From NCBI GenBank assembly GCA_947631315.1, contig CANRLA010000001.1:1-47768 (forward strand): 47,768 nucleotides of DNA, given 5' to 3'. The position numbers and the translations under genes are program-made. The notes beneath the pieces are model-generated. The model ran no database searches. It saw only the letters and a list, made by a program, of their open reading frames with translations, and had not been told where the DNA came from. This DNA comes from an uncultured Clostridia bacterium (lineage in GTDB: Bacteria > Bacillota > Clostridia > TANB77 > CAG-508). Shown piece after piece: positions 8,311-17,845 of the stretch; within the stretch, counting starts at the first letter, position 1; each line of letters opens with the position of its first letter.

Positions 8311-8725
8311 TACATATTCCCCAATTATTATTTGTATTATTGTATAGTGTCATTTGAAAATTAAATAATTATAATGGTACTACAAATTGTTTGATAATAT
8401 TGTATTACAAAAGATGCTAGAAGTCAAAGAAATATTGGAAAATATGTAAAAATAGTTAATAAAATTATAATTATTTCTTGCATCATAATTAGTTATAAGA
8501 CATTTAAAGAAAGTAAAATAAAATGCTTTCTTTTTTTCTGCTTAAAAAATATTTTGAAATTTTTTGGGAAAATAGCACAATTCATTTCGCCTATTCGTAT
8601 AGAGAAAGAAAAAGTATTTGAAAGATTATAATCAAATAACAGCAATTATAACAATTTATATAATATGAGTTATATTAGTAATATTTTTTTAAAAGCTCTA
8701 ATATTTTTAATTGGGAGTGAATTAA
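8311..8725. other. Intergenic region without a gene
   Basis: This AT-rich stretch lies between the divergent HAD gene and the 47-residue gene. It contains a terminator-like hairpin (8506-8533) and TTTCGCCTATTCGTAT at 8585-8600. A related string, TTTCGCCTTTTGTACA, is at 8884-8899, just before the first recombinase. I looked here for the missing 5' half of the interrupted amidase gene (12051-12626) and did not find it. Confidence 0.4.
8506..8534 (+). terminator. Possible Rho-independent terminator
   Basis: AAAGAAAG (8506-8513) pairs with CTTTCTTT (8526-8533) and runs into a T-rich tail. The stem is short and AT-rich. Confidence 0.4.
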
Positions 8726-8869
8726 ATGGAGGCAGAAAAAGAAATTTATACCATTGATGGTAAAGATTATACTGTAATAACGGGAACAAATAAAAATGCT
8801 AATAGTGATGAAATATATAATGTTTTGGTTAGATATGCTATCGAAAAAATTGATGAATATTTAAAATAA
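8726..8869 (+). CDS. 47-residue protein preceding the serine recombinases
   Basis: A short open frame begins at ATG 8726 after a good ribosome binding site (GGGAGTGA, 7 bases upstream) and ends at TAA 8867-8869. The product begins MEAEKEIYTIDGKDYTVITG and ends with a helix-prone segment (VRYAIEKIDEYLK). It is soluble and acidic. It lies 95 bases upstream of the recombinase pair in the same direction. Small companion proteins are common beside such recombinases, so a regulatory or directionality-factor role can be considered, but this is inference. Confidence 0.6.
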   Translation: MEAEKEIYTIDGKDYTVITGTNKNANSDEIYNVLVRYAIEKIDEYLK

Positions 8870-8964
8870 TAACTATTCTGTAGTTTCGCCTTTTGTACAA
8901 CTTTTTTATATAATAAATATAGCTGTTTAAGATTAGTTGTTATTCGGAAAGGAGGACAACTAAT

Positions 8965-10533
8965 ATGCAAAATTCAATATATAAAGTGGCAGGATATCTA
9001 AGATTATCAAGAGAGGATGGCGATAAAGAAGAAAGTGATAGTATAGGAAGTCAAAGAAGTATAATTATTCGTAAGTTGGAAAATCTAGGACAAGATTTTG
9101 AATTGATTGATTTTTATATCGATGATGGATACACAGGATTAAATACTGATAGACCAGCATTTCAAAAGATGCTAGAAGATATCAAAAAAGGTTTAATAAA
9201 CACTATAATAACGAAGGACTTATCAAGATTATCAAGAAATAGTTTTGAAGCAAATTATTTTATTGAAAAATACTTTTTAGAAAATAACATTAGATACATA
9301 TCAATACTAGACAATGTAGATACATATATTAAGAATTCAAATAATGATATGATTGGGTTTAAAACTTTAATAAATGATTGGTATAGTAAGGATATATCTA
9401 AAAAAGTTAGAAGCGGAGTATGGGCGAGAAAAGAAAAGGGATTATATTTAGCTGCAATAGCTCCATATGGATATATTAAAGACCCGAAAAATAAAAATCA
9501 TCTCATAATTGCACCAGAAAGAGCATTAGTAGTAAAAAGAATTTTTAATATGTTTGATAATGGGATTTCAATGACAGAAATAGTAAATAAATTAAAACAA
9601 GAAAAAGTATATTGCCCAGGATATTACGATTATGGTGGATCAAGAAGTGGAGATAACTATAATTGGAGAGCAGATAGCATAAAAAGAATATTGAGAAGTC
9701 AAGTGTATATAGGAAATACTGAATATGGAAAGAAAATGCATTTAAGCTATAAGTCTAAAAAAGTTAAAAACATACCAAGAGAAGATTGGAAGGTAGCATT
9801 AAATACACATGAAGCAATTATAGACAAAGAAACTTTTGATAGAGTTCAAGCCAAAATAAGCTTAAATAAAAAAATAAGACATAAAAAATTTAATTGGATG
9901 TTAAATGGTTTGGTGTTTTGTAAAGAATGTGGAAATAAGATGGTGCTTAAAATAAAAAGAGATAAAAGTGGAATTATAACAAGCAAAATAATTGTATGTG
10001 CAAGTTCAATGAATTCAATGAAAAATGATAAATGTAAAAGAAAGAGTAAATCGATAAAAGAAGAGGTATTAAAAGAAATAGTTATTGAAAGCATAAATAA
10101 AAAAATTAGTCATATCATTAACAATCAAAAACTTGAAGAAATCATAATGAGAGCATATAAAAATAAGACAACTTATGCTTTGGATAAAGCTATTAAAGGT
10201 ATAGAAGACAAATTATCAAAAACAGAAAAAGCAATTAACTCTTTATATGAAGATTATACGAATGGCATTATTGAGGAAGAAGACTACAGAAGATTTTATA
10301 AAAGTGAAGTGGAAAGAAGAAATACATTAAAATTAGAAATCAATAATTTGCTAAAACAAAAAGGAGAAAAGCCTACGATAACTAAAGAAGAATTAATAGC
10401 AATCATTTCAAAGTTATCTAATATAGAAGAATGGACATCAGAAAAATTATCTGAACTTATATATAATATTGAAATAGATAAACAAAATAATATTTATATA
10501 AATTATAGATATGATGTAATAGGTAAATTGTAA
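8965..10533 (+). CDS. Large serine recombinase 1
   Basis: This 522-residue site-specific recombinase integrates or excises DNA through a 5'-phosphoserine link. The N-terminal resolvase domain has the catalytic serine in YLRLSRED (Ser15) and the helix-E region KDLSRLSRNSFEANYFIE. A recombinase domain follows (APYGYIKDP, ALVVKRIFNMF, WRADSIKRILRSQVYIGN). A zinc ribbon is visible as VFCKECGNKM with a later ICCAS-like pair (IVCAS, DKCK). The C-terminal third is a coiled coil (ALDKAIKGIEDKLSKTEKA). The ribosome binding site is AAAGGAGGACAAC. Its stop overlaps the start of recombinase 2, so the two probably act as a pair. Confidence 0.93.
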   Translation: MQNSIYKVAGYLRLSREDGDKEESDSIGSQRSIIIRKLENLGQDFELIDFYIDDGYTGLNTDRPAFQKMLEDIKKGLINTIITKDLSRLSRNSFEANYFIEKYFLENNIRYISILDNVDTYIKNSNNDMIGFKTLINDWYSKDISKKVRSGVWARKEKGLYLAAIAPYGYIKDPKNKNHLIIAPERALVVKRIFNMFDNGISMTEIVNKLKQEKVYCPGYYDYGGSRSGDNYNWRADSIKRILRSQVYIGNTEYGKKMHLSYKSKKVKNIPREDWKVALNTHEAIIDKETFDRVQAKISLNKKIRHKKFNWMLNGLVFCKECGNKMVLKIKRDKSGIITSKIIVCASSMNSMKNDKCKRKSKSIKEEVLKEIVIESINKKISHIINNQKLEEIIMRAYKNKTTYALDKAIKGIEDKLSKTEKAINSLYEDYTNGIIEEEDYRRFYKSEVERRNTLKLEINNLLKQKGEKPTITKEELIAIISKLSNIEEWTSEKLSELIYNIEIDKQNNIYINYRYDVIGKL

Positions 10534-12050
10534 TGAAAGCATACAAAGCTGGAATTTATTTAAGATTATCTAAAGAAGATGATAATCCCAATAATAGTAT
10601 AATAGCACAAAAAGATATAATATTAGGTTATGCTAGAAAAAATAATTTTGATGTCGTTAAGGAATACATAGATAATGGATGGTCAGGAATATTAGATTCA
10701 AGACCGGCATTTAATGAAATGATTGTAGATATTTTAAGAAAAAAGATTAATATGGTAATTGTTAAAGATTTATCAAGACTAACTAGAGATAAAAATAAAA
10801 CAGGATACTATACAGAAATATTTTTTCCAGATAATGATGTAAGGTTTATTTCTGTTAATGATTATATTGATAGTGGAGAAAGATATGAAATAGATGATAC
10901 TATAATGCTTCGTGGCATTGTAAATCAATCATATTTAACTGATGTTTCTAAAAAAATAAAATCAGTAATAAAAGATATGAAAGAACAGGGCAAATATGTT
11001 CAGCATTATGCACCATATGGCTATAAAAAAAGCGAAGATGATAAATATAAATTAGTTATTGATGAAAAAGTTGCATGTAATGTTAAAATGATTTTTGACA
11101 TGTATTTAAAAGGACATTCACAAGGACAAATAGCAAAAGAATTAACAAAAAGGAAAATAGATACTCCAAAAAAATATAAAGGACAAAAAGTAGCAATAAA
11201 CGAGTGGAGAAATGATAGCATAAGCAGAATATTAAAAGATCCAACATATATAGGAGTATTAGTATTAAATAAATATGAGTCAGATTATTTAACTAAAAAA
11301 GTAAAAAAGACACCTAGAGAAAAATGGATATTAAAAGAAAACACACATGATGCAATTATAGATAAAGAAACATTTGAAGAAGTACAAAAAATGTTAGAAG
11401 ATAAATTCTATAAACCAAAGAAAAAATATGAATATTTGCTAAAAGACTTGGTATATTGTGGACATTGCAAAGCTAGAATGCAATATAAAAGCAGGAAAAG
11501 AACGAAAGCACATAATAAAAAAATAAAAAATCCTAAAGAGAGTTGGTATTTCAAATGTAGAATGATATACAACTTTCCAAATATCTGTGATAAAGGGCAT
11601 ACCATTACTGAAGAAACTTTAAATAAAATTGTTATTAAATCTCTAAATGAAAGACTAGAAGATATAAAAATTGATAATGCTAAAAATAAAATAATAGATA
11701 AATATAGAAAAAGTGATGAAAAATACAAAGAATTATTAAGAAATCAGAATCTAAAGTTAAAAATTGAAAATGATATAAAAAAATTATACAATAAAAAAAT
11801 TGAGCAAAGCATTGAACTAGAAGAATTTAAAGAAAAATATAAAATATTAAAGCAAAAGGAAAAGGAAATTTTAGCAAAAATAAAATTGCTAGAAAAAAAG
11901 AATAAAAATAGATTATCTGATGAAAATTTATTAAAAATAATAAAAAATTTTAAAACATCAGAAAATCTTGATAATAAAATAATGAAAATGTTAATAGAAA
12001 GAATCGAAGTTTATGAAGATAAAACAGTAAAAATTATCTTTAATTTTTAA
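10533..12050 (+). CDS. Large serine recombinase 2
   Basis: This is a second 505-residue serine recombinase, diverged from the first. The catalytic serine is Ser13 in IYLRLSKEDD. The conserved KDLSRLTRDKNKTGYYTE lies in the resolvase domain, APYGYKKSE and WRNDSISRILKDPTYIG in the recombinase domain, and VYCGHCKARM with a later Cys pair in the zinc ribbon, followed by a long lysine-rich coiled coil. ATG 10533 overlaps the upstream stop (TAATG), indicating translational coupling. Its stop is followed directly by the in-frame remains of an amidase gene, which places the element boundary just after 12050. Confidence 0.93.
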   Translation: MKAYKAGIYLRLSKEDDNPNNSIIAQKDIILGYARKNNFDVVKEYIDNGWSGILDSRPAFNEMIVDILRKKINMVIVKDLSRLTRDKNKTGYYTEIFFPDNDVRFISVNDYIDSGERYEIDDTIMLRGIVNQSYLTDVSKKIKSVIKDMKEQGKYVQHYAPYGYKKSEDDKYKLVIDEKVACNVKMIFDMYLKGHSQGQIAKELTKRKIDTPKKYKGQKVAINEWRNDSISRILKDPTYIGVLVLNKYESDYLTKKVKKTPREKWILKENTHDAIIDKETFEEVQKMLEDKFYKPKKKYEYLLKDLVYCGHCKARMQYKSRKRTKAHNKKIKNPKESWYFKCRMIYNFPNICDKGHTITEETLNKIVIKSLNERLEDIKIDNAKNKIIDKYRKSDEKYKELLRNQNLKLKIENDIKKLYNKKIEQSIELEEFKEKYKILKQKEKEILAKIKLLEKKNKNRLSDENLLKIIKNFKTSENLDNKIMKMLIERIEVYEDKTVKIIFNF

Positions 12051-12080
12051 ATAATTAGGGTTAATAAAAAAGCACTACCT
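12051..12080. other. Probable right end (attR) of the integrated element
   Basis: Sequence related to the amidase family becomes recognisable within these bases (LPDEGA from about 12078), directly after the recombinase stop. Recombinase genes sit at one end of such elements, so the crossover core should be here. The exact core cannot be fixed without the left end or an empty site. Confidence 0.5.
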
Positions 12081-12626
12081 GATGAAGGTGCTACAAGTTC
12101 TGATGGCACGTCTGAAGCTGGTATAAATCTAAACATTACTTTAAAGCTTCAAAAGCTTCTAGAAAATAGCGGTGCTACTGTTATTTTAACAAGATATGAT
12201 GAAAATGCCATTTACGAATTAGATGCAAAAACTATTTCTGAGAAAAAAGTTTCTGATATAAAAAATAGAGTGAAAATTGGAAATGAGTCATCTGCTGACA
12301 TATTTGTTTCTATTCATTTGAATAAAATTCCTCAAAATCAATATTATGGTTGGCAGAGCTTTTATAAAGACAAAGATGATAATTCTAAAAATTTAGCTAC
12401 CTCAATTCAAAATAATTTAAATACTTCCATAAATATTGAAAACAAACGAGTCCCTTTGGTTTTAAATGATGTTTATATAATGAAACATGTTGAAATTCCA
12501 ATTTGTTTAGTTGAGTGTGGTTTTCTTTCTAACGAAACAGAAGAAGCCCTACTTGTTACTGATGAATATCAAGAAAAATTAGCTTGGGGAATATACAATG
12601 GAATAATGGACTATTTTTACAAATAG
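12051..12626 (+). pseudogene. N-acetylmuramoyl-L-alanine amidase (CwlD/Amidase_3 type), 5' end missing
   Basis: The frame is open from just after the recombinase stop to TAG 12626 and encodes the C-terminal two thirds of an Amidase_3 enzyme, which cleaves the bond between muramic acid and the stem peptide in peptidoglycan. Visible are DEGATSSDGTSEAGINL, ATVILTRYDEN, FVSIHLNKIP with a zinc-ligand His, and CLVECGFLSN with the catalytic Glu. The N-terminal strand with the first zinc ligand (DxGHG) is absent, displaced by the element. GTG 12270 gives a shorter product that also lacks it. Clean excision of the upstream element could rebuild the gene if its 5' half lies at the left end. Confidence 0.85.
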
Positions 12627-12640
12627 TCCATTTTCCTTTT
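12605..12640 (+). terminator. Rho-independent terminator overlapping the amidase stop
   Basis: AATGGACTATTT (12605-12616) pairs with AAATAGTCCATT (12621-12632) around a 4-base loop and is followed by TTCCTTTT. The stop codon TAG (12624-12626) is inside the stem. Confidence 0.9.
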
Positions 12641-12700
12641 TTATTATTGCTTTTATAATCTTCCCTTTATTGCTTCTATAGCTTTATTATTTCAAAGCTT

Positions 12701-12742
12701 TCTTATTTCTAAGTTTTCTTATTTCTAAGTTTTCTTATTTCA
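12701..12742. repeat. 16-base tandem repeat
   Basis: Two exact copies of TCTTATTTCTAAGTTT (12701-12716 and 12717-12732) are followed by a partial third that runs into the 3' end of the adhesin gene. Confidence 0.8.
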
Positions 12743-15700
12743 ATCTTTTCTTAATAATAACTATTCCAATTGTTACGATTAATCCTGCTGCTATAATTGT
12801 AAGAATTATTGAAACATTGTTCTTATTCTCACCAAGTGGTGGAAGTATTACTATTTTTTGAGCACTATCACTATCCATTTCAGAAGGTGTTACTAAATCT
12901 ATTGTTGTATAAACGTTTTCACTTGTATTATCTCCTAATGATTGATCCGACATCTCTTGATTTCCTGATATTGAGTAGCTCATTCTTCTACCTTGTTTAT
13001 TTGATGTAGCAACTATTTCTGCTATGTTATTATATACATAATCTTCATCATCTTCTGATAATATTGTTGATAATACTAATGCTGTCTTCTTTGACGAATT
13101 ATCCTTATCAAATAATTCTGGTAATAAGTCTTGAGATAAGCTTTCAGATGTGATTAGCGTATTATATGTTGCCATATTGTTATAATATTGTCTATTTACT
13201 AAATCACTTTCTATTTTAGATGCATCTACTATTAATTCTCTAGAAGGGTCTAATGTTGAAGAATTTGTTAAATCTTCCGCTCTTCTTACTTGCCAATTAG
13301 AATTTACATCTTGATAGTTAGAATCATATTTTAGTAAGTTTGATACATAATCAACTACTTGTTTTACATTTGTTGTTGAAACATTATCTGAATTTGCATT
13401 ATCTGTTTTTCCTGTATAATAGAATTGTTTATCTAAATAATCTACTTCTCCAACATTTTGAGCTGTTATTTCATAATCTGCTTGAATCATAGCTCCAGCC
13501 ATTAATTCTTCATCTAAATATGCTTGGATTAATTCAGGCACTTGTTTTGAGTTTTGACCCAATTTATATCCTGTTAATCTAAATCCTTCATAGTTAGCAC
13601 TATGTCCTTCATGTTTTGCATAATATAGATTACTTACTGATTGAGTTGTATCAAAAACTTCTCTACCATTTGCAAGAGCAAGTTTAAAGTTCTTTACTTC
13701 CTTATTAAGCTTAATTTGTGCCTTTGGTCTTTCCTGTAATCCTAAGTCAATATTGCCTATTGTATAGCTTAATTTATTTGCATTTCCTTGGTTTTCAGTT
13801 GTCTTTTTATTATATTCAACTTCAGTATCAATAATTCCTGTTTGTGAAACCATTGCTGTATTTTGAATTAAGCTATTTATCATTTCAGATTGTGCTTGTT
13901 TTTGCTCTTCTTGAGAATTATATTTATATGTTCCGATTCTTTCAAATGAAGCTAATGTTTCTGCCCTATTATTTAATAATGTATTTCCATCTACTCCTCT
14001 TGACCAGTTATTTACTTTTTCTCTATAACTATATACGTCCTTTGCATCTGATGCTCCTTGTATACTATTACTTAATTCTATGTTGTAATAATACATTGAT
14101 GATTTATCTGTGGCATTATTATAGTTTTGTTTATTATAATCAGTAAATCCTTGTATTCCATTATAACTTGTATTTTGGTCTATTCCTGTTTGATATGATG
14201 TTGTTTTATAGTCTTGACCATTATATGATTTAACATTTAGTCCCTTTTGTCCAATTAAAGTATTTACTTCATTATTTCCACTTGTTAATACTGTTTGAGT
14301 ATTGTCTCCATAAGTAAATCTTATAAAGAAATCTCCAGCAGGAACAGATTTAAATGAATATGTTCCATTGTTTTCTCCAATATTATCAGGTGTAACATCT
14401 AATATTCCTGGACCCTTTATTATTACTTTTGATAAACCAAGTCCGCTAAAGTATCTGTCATTATTTTCGCTTACTTTTACTAGTTTACCATCTTGTAAAT
14501 CATATACGTTTGTTCCCCAAACTTTTTCTCCACTATAACTTCCTAAGAAAATACCATTTTCGTCTACATTTTGAACTAGCTCTACTAATTCAACTTTAAC
14601 ACCATTTATTTTTGTTTCAGAATCATCATATTTTCCATTTCCTACAACTGCTTTATCACTTGTTTCAGTTCTTTCATCTTCATAAACCATGCCTTCCATT
14701 CTTCTTGTGTCATCGTCATCTTGGCTTATTACTACTTTAAGATTTGGTGCTTTATCTGTATCCATTTCTAGTCTATTTTCTACTTCACTTTCAGTAGAAG
14801 ATCTTAAGTCACCTTCGTTAGTTAAATCTATTTCTTCTAAGCTTCCGCTATTTGATTCTGTATCAATTATTCCTGCTACTTTATTTCCTACATTTACATC
14901 TACTTTACTATTATCTGCATTTAGATAATTTGGAATTGTAGCATTTGGTGAATAATATGTGCTATATCCATTTATTTCTGCAATGTTACGTTTTCCGATT
15001 GTAGCATTTCCTGTACTTAAGTCTTGATCTAATTTTACTTTACCTGTAGCTTCATCAACATTTGCTTTAAATGTTAAATATACATAAGCAAATTCACCTG
15101 GCTCTAATCTATCATTTCCTGATGCTGATTTTATTCCTGTTATATATAATGAATTATATGTGTAGTTTCCGTTTGAAAGCACTTTTGATGATTCTCTATC
15201 TGCAAATGTTGTACCATTTCTTACTACTATATCACCTTGTTTTCCTCCTTTTGAGTCACTTCCTAAGTAAGAATTTGTATATGTTCCTGTTACATTTCCA
15301 TTTTCATCATAATTGTTATATGATTTTATTGCATAAGTTCCATCTGATTGTAAAGTTCCATCAAACGTGTATTGGTCTGCATCATAGTAATCAACTAATT
15401 CATTTATACTTGCATACAAGGTTTGTGATCTATTCTTTATTGCTAATCTATATGTTACAAATACTTGTAAGTTTTTGTTATCTGTTGTTCCTGACTCAGA
15501 ACCATCATATAAATATTCTGATTTACGTATTTCTCTATTATAACTATATGATCCATTATACAATTCGTCTGCTGCTCTAACTTTAATACTCCAACTTCCG
15601 TCTTCATTTAAGTTTTTCTTTGAATACATATATTCTTGTTTTTTACCATTAACTAGAACTGTTGCTTTATACACATCTTTTTGTATATATAATTCTTCTT

Positions 15701-17831
15701 GCTCTCTTCTATTTATTCCATAGTCAACGTATCTACTTTGATCAGATTTTTTTGTATATAGATATGAATACACTTTATCTAATGTAACTGTTTCGACATT
15801 TTCAGTTGGATTTTTAATATCTTCTAATACAAATGTATCATATATAGGATATTTCACTGTTTTTCCACTAAGTGGGTCATTTACAAGTGTTGTTGAAGTT
15901 ATCATACAATCTCTTATAAATGTAATAACTCCCGCTTTATCTGCGTTTCCTACACCTAAATTTGCAAGCCAATTTGTAAGTTCACGATATGCTTTTTCGT
16001 AAGAACCTGTGCTTGCAGCAAGTTTTAAAAATTCGTTCCAAGCATCTTCATATGTTAAGGCTCCATCTTCATAAGCAATATATTCGCCATCTTCTTTTGC
16101 TAATTTAGAGTAAAATGCATATGATTTATGCCATTCGTTTCCTATTTTATAGTTTTTAGGTGTTGAAGCAATGCTTCCAAATTTACTATTGAAATTTTCT
16201 CTTGCTTCATCTACTGCATTTGAGTAACCACCTGTTAAATTATTTTTATAATATGTTGATTGATATATTTGTCCATTATATGTGAATTTTACATAGTATT
16301 TCTTTAATGGATCTAAATTAGAAAAATGATATTTACCTTCATTATTTGTTACTGTTGTTGCTATTAGATTATTTTCTTCATCATATAATTCTACTTGCAT
16401 TCCTGCAAATACAGAATCTTCCTCCCCCTTTATTCCTGTGAAGTCTCCAAGTTTAACTCCTGGTAAGTCAACCCATACATTTCCTCCTATTTCCATAGAA
16501 ACATCTTTTACCCCTAAATCTACTTCAGTACTATCATATTCAGGGTAAGCTAACACTTCATTACCTGGTGTTGGAGTTGGTGTTGGTGTAGGTGTTGGCG
16601 TTGGTGTTGCTGTTGGCGTTGGAGTCGGTGTAGACGTTGGAGTTGGTGTAGGCGTTGGAATAGGTGTTGATGTAAATGTAATAGTTTCTTGGAATCTTCC
16701 ACCATCTTCAACTTTAGCATCATATGTAAAACTTGTTACATATGTTTCATATCTTTTATAATCAATTATTTCACCATGATTATCATAAACTGGATCCTTT
16801 CCAACTTTCTTTGTACCTGTTACTTCATAGTTAGTAACTTTTACATTTATTGGTTCTCCAGCATTTCCTCCAAGTCTAAGAGTACCTTGACTTACATAGT
16901 CGTCTGGATTAAATGTATCTATATTGCTATATATGTTTTCGATTTCTCCACTTAAAGTAGCATCTGTACATTTATATAATATTACTTTTCCTACTACATC
17001 TTTAACATAGTTTACTGTTACTTTAGGATTTATTTTTGTTACACCATTGTTAGGCGTATATTTTATATAAAAATCTTCTCCCCAGTTAGGAAACTTAATT
17101 TCTTTTCCACTTTTATCTAAAAATTTAATATTAGTTCCATCTAAACCTGTTATACTATATGTAGCAAATGATGGAGTTCCTGGATATTTTTGTGCGTTTA
17201 TTCCGGCTAATTCATTATATAATATTGTTTTAGCATCTTTAATTGGGTCTTTTAAATCTCCTACTTTTATATCTATTTTATAAGGCCCTACGGTATATGT
17301 CTTATCTGTTTGATCTACTAATACTTTACTATCATTTTTTTCTGTTGTTAATTGTAATTTATTTCCACCATTTAATATGCCATAATAAAATTGTGCATAT
17401 TGATTTGACCTTGCTATTAAAGGATCAGATGAAGTTGGACTTGTAGTATTTCCAGTGTAGTCAGCTAACATTTCTATATAATTAGGTAATCCTTGAAATT
17501 GTCTTGTTGACCATAAAATTTCTTGTATTTTGTCACTATCCCAATTATTTGTTTCAATTGCTGTATAAACACCAAATGCTAAGCTTTGTTCTAATGATTG
17601 CTCCCCTTCTTCATCATAATTAACTAATCTTGTTGATTTATCCATTCCTGATATATTTTGAAGAGAATAACTTTTATTGTGATTTCTACAAAATAGATAG
17701 TCATCATATAAATATGGATGTGATAAAGATCCTGGAAGTGAAAAGCCAAATACAGATTTACTTATAGACAATATAAGTGTCATAATCATTATCATTAGTA
17801 AAATTTTAAGTTTTTTACTTTTTTTATGCAT
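12735..17831 (-). CDS. Giant thioester-domain, SdrD-B-type surface adhesin (module 2, second gene)
   Basis: This is a 1698-residue secreted protein with a signal peptide (residues 1-30). The N-terminal domain has the two hallmarks of Gram-positive thioester domains: a Cys in YLFCRNH (Cys48) and a Gln in KIQEILW (Gln103, Trp107), which would cross-link to form an internal thioester able to bind host molecules covalently. A PT-repeat linker follows at about 386-424, then an SdrD-B/CnaB-like domain (GGNVWVDLPGVKLGD), several beta-rich domains, a second SdrD-B-like unit (GMVYEDERTETSDK), and a C-terminal anchor PPLGENKN, hydrophobic helix, KKRLK. The anchor resembles a variant sorting signal but lacks LPxTG. 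It is intact, with no CGG codon, and starts 14 bases after the upstream gene. Confidence 0.85.
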   Translation of the reverse strand: MHKKSKKLKILLMIMIMTLILSISKSVFGFSLPGSLSHPYLYDDYLFCRNHNKSYSLQNISGMDKSTRLVNYDEEGEQSLEQSLAFGVYTAIETNNWDSDKIQEILWSTRQFQGLPNYIEMLADYTGNTTSPTSSDPLIARSNQYAQFYYGILNGGNKLQLTTEKNDSKVLVDQTDKTYTVGPYKIDIKVGDLKDPIKDAKTILYNELAGINAQKYPGTPSFATYSITGLDGTNIKFLDKSGKEIKFPNWGEDFYIKYTPNNGVTKINPKVTVNYVKDVVGKVILYKCTDATLSGEIENIYSNIDTFNPDDYVSQGTLRLGGNAGEPINVKVTNYEVTGTKKVGKDPVYDNHGEIIDYKRYETYVTSFTYDAKVEDGGRFQETITFTSTPIPTPTPTPTSTPTPTPTATPTPTPTPTPTPTPGNEVLAYPEYDSTEVDLGVKDVSMEIGGNVWVDLPGVKLGDFTGIKGEEDSVFAGMQVELYDEENNLIATTVTNNEGKYHFSNLDPLKKYYVKFTYNGQIYQSTYYKNNLTGGYSNAVDEARENFNSKFGSIASTPKNYKIGNEWHKSYAFYSKLAKEDGEYIAYEDGALTYEDAWNEFLKLAASTGSYEKAYRELTNWLANLGVGNADKAGVITFIRDCMITSTTLVNDPLSGKTVKYPIYDTFVLEDIKNPTENVETVTLDKVYSYLYTKKSDQSRYVDYGINRREQEELYIQKDVYKATVLVNGKKQEYMYSKKNLNEDGSWSIKVRAADELYNGSYSYNREIRKSEYLYDGSESGTTDNKNLQVFVTYRLAIKNRSQTLYASINELVDYYDADQYTFDGTLQSDGTYAIKSYNNYDENGNVTGTYTNSYLGSDSKGGKQGDIVVRNGTTFADRESSKVLSNGNYTYNSLYITGIKSASGNDRLEPGEFAYVYLTFKANVDEATGKVKLDQDLSTGNATIGKRNIAEINGYSTYYSPNATIPNYLNADNSKVDVNVGNKVAGIIDTESNSGSLEEIDLTNEGDLRSSTESEVENRLEMDTDKAPNLKVVISQDDDDTRRMEGMVYEDERTETSDKAVVGNGKYDDSETKINGVKVELVELVQNVDENGIFLGSYSGEKVWGTNVYDLQDGKLVKVSENNDRYFSGLGLSKVIIKGPGILDVTPDNIGENNGTYSFKSVPAGDFFIRFTYGDNTQTVLTSGNNEVNTLIGQKGLNVKSYNGQDYKTTSYQTGIDQNTSYNGIQGFTDYNKQNYNNATDKSSMYYYNIELSNSIQGASDAKDVYSYREKVNNWSRGVDGNTLLNNRAETLASFERIGTYKYNSQEEQKQAQSEMINSLIQNTAMVSQTGIIDTEVEYNKKTTENQGNANKLSYTIGNIDLGLQERPKAQIKLNKEVKNFKLALANGREVFDTTQSVSNLYYAKHEGHSANYEGFRLTGYKLGQNSKQVPELIQAYLDEELMAGAMIQADYEITAQNVGEVDYLDKQFYYTGKTDNANSDNVSTTNVKQVVDYVSNLLKYDSNYQDVNSNWQVRRAEDLTNSSTLDPSRELIVDASKIESDLVNRQYYNNMATYNTLITSESLSQDLLPELFDKDNSSKKTALVLSTILSEDDEDYVYNNIAEIVATSNKQGRRMSYSISGNQEMSDQSLGDNTSENVYTTIDLVTPSEMDSDSAQKIVILPPLGENKNNVSIILTIIAAGLIVTIGIVIIKKRLK
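16560..16675 (-). repeat. Pro-Thr hexanucleotide repeat in the adhesin
   Basis: Imperfect 6-base units encode about 18 Pro-Thr pairs, with occasional Ser or Ala. This forms an extended stalk between the thioester domain and the SdrD-B domain, and such an array can change length by slippage. Confidence 0.85.
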
Positions 17832-17845
17832 TTGCTTTCTCCTTT

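Noticed and set aside
8311..8725. Left attachment site of a short recombinase-only element
   Set aside because: No trace of the amidase 5' half is present here, so the left end of the element is more likely beyond the window start.
12270..12626. Complete small amidase starting at GTG 12270
   Set aside because: The frame continues upstream with conserved amidase sequence to about 12078, and a product from 12270 lacks essential parts of the catalytic fold.
16560..16675. CRISPR-like short repeats
   Set aside because: The repeat is in frame inside a gene and encodes a Pro-Thr stalk; there are no spacers.
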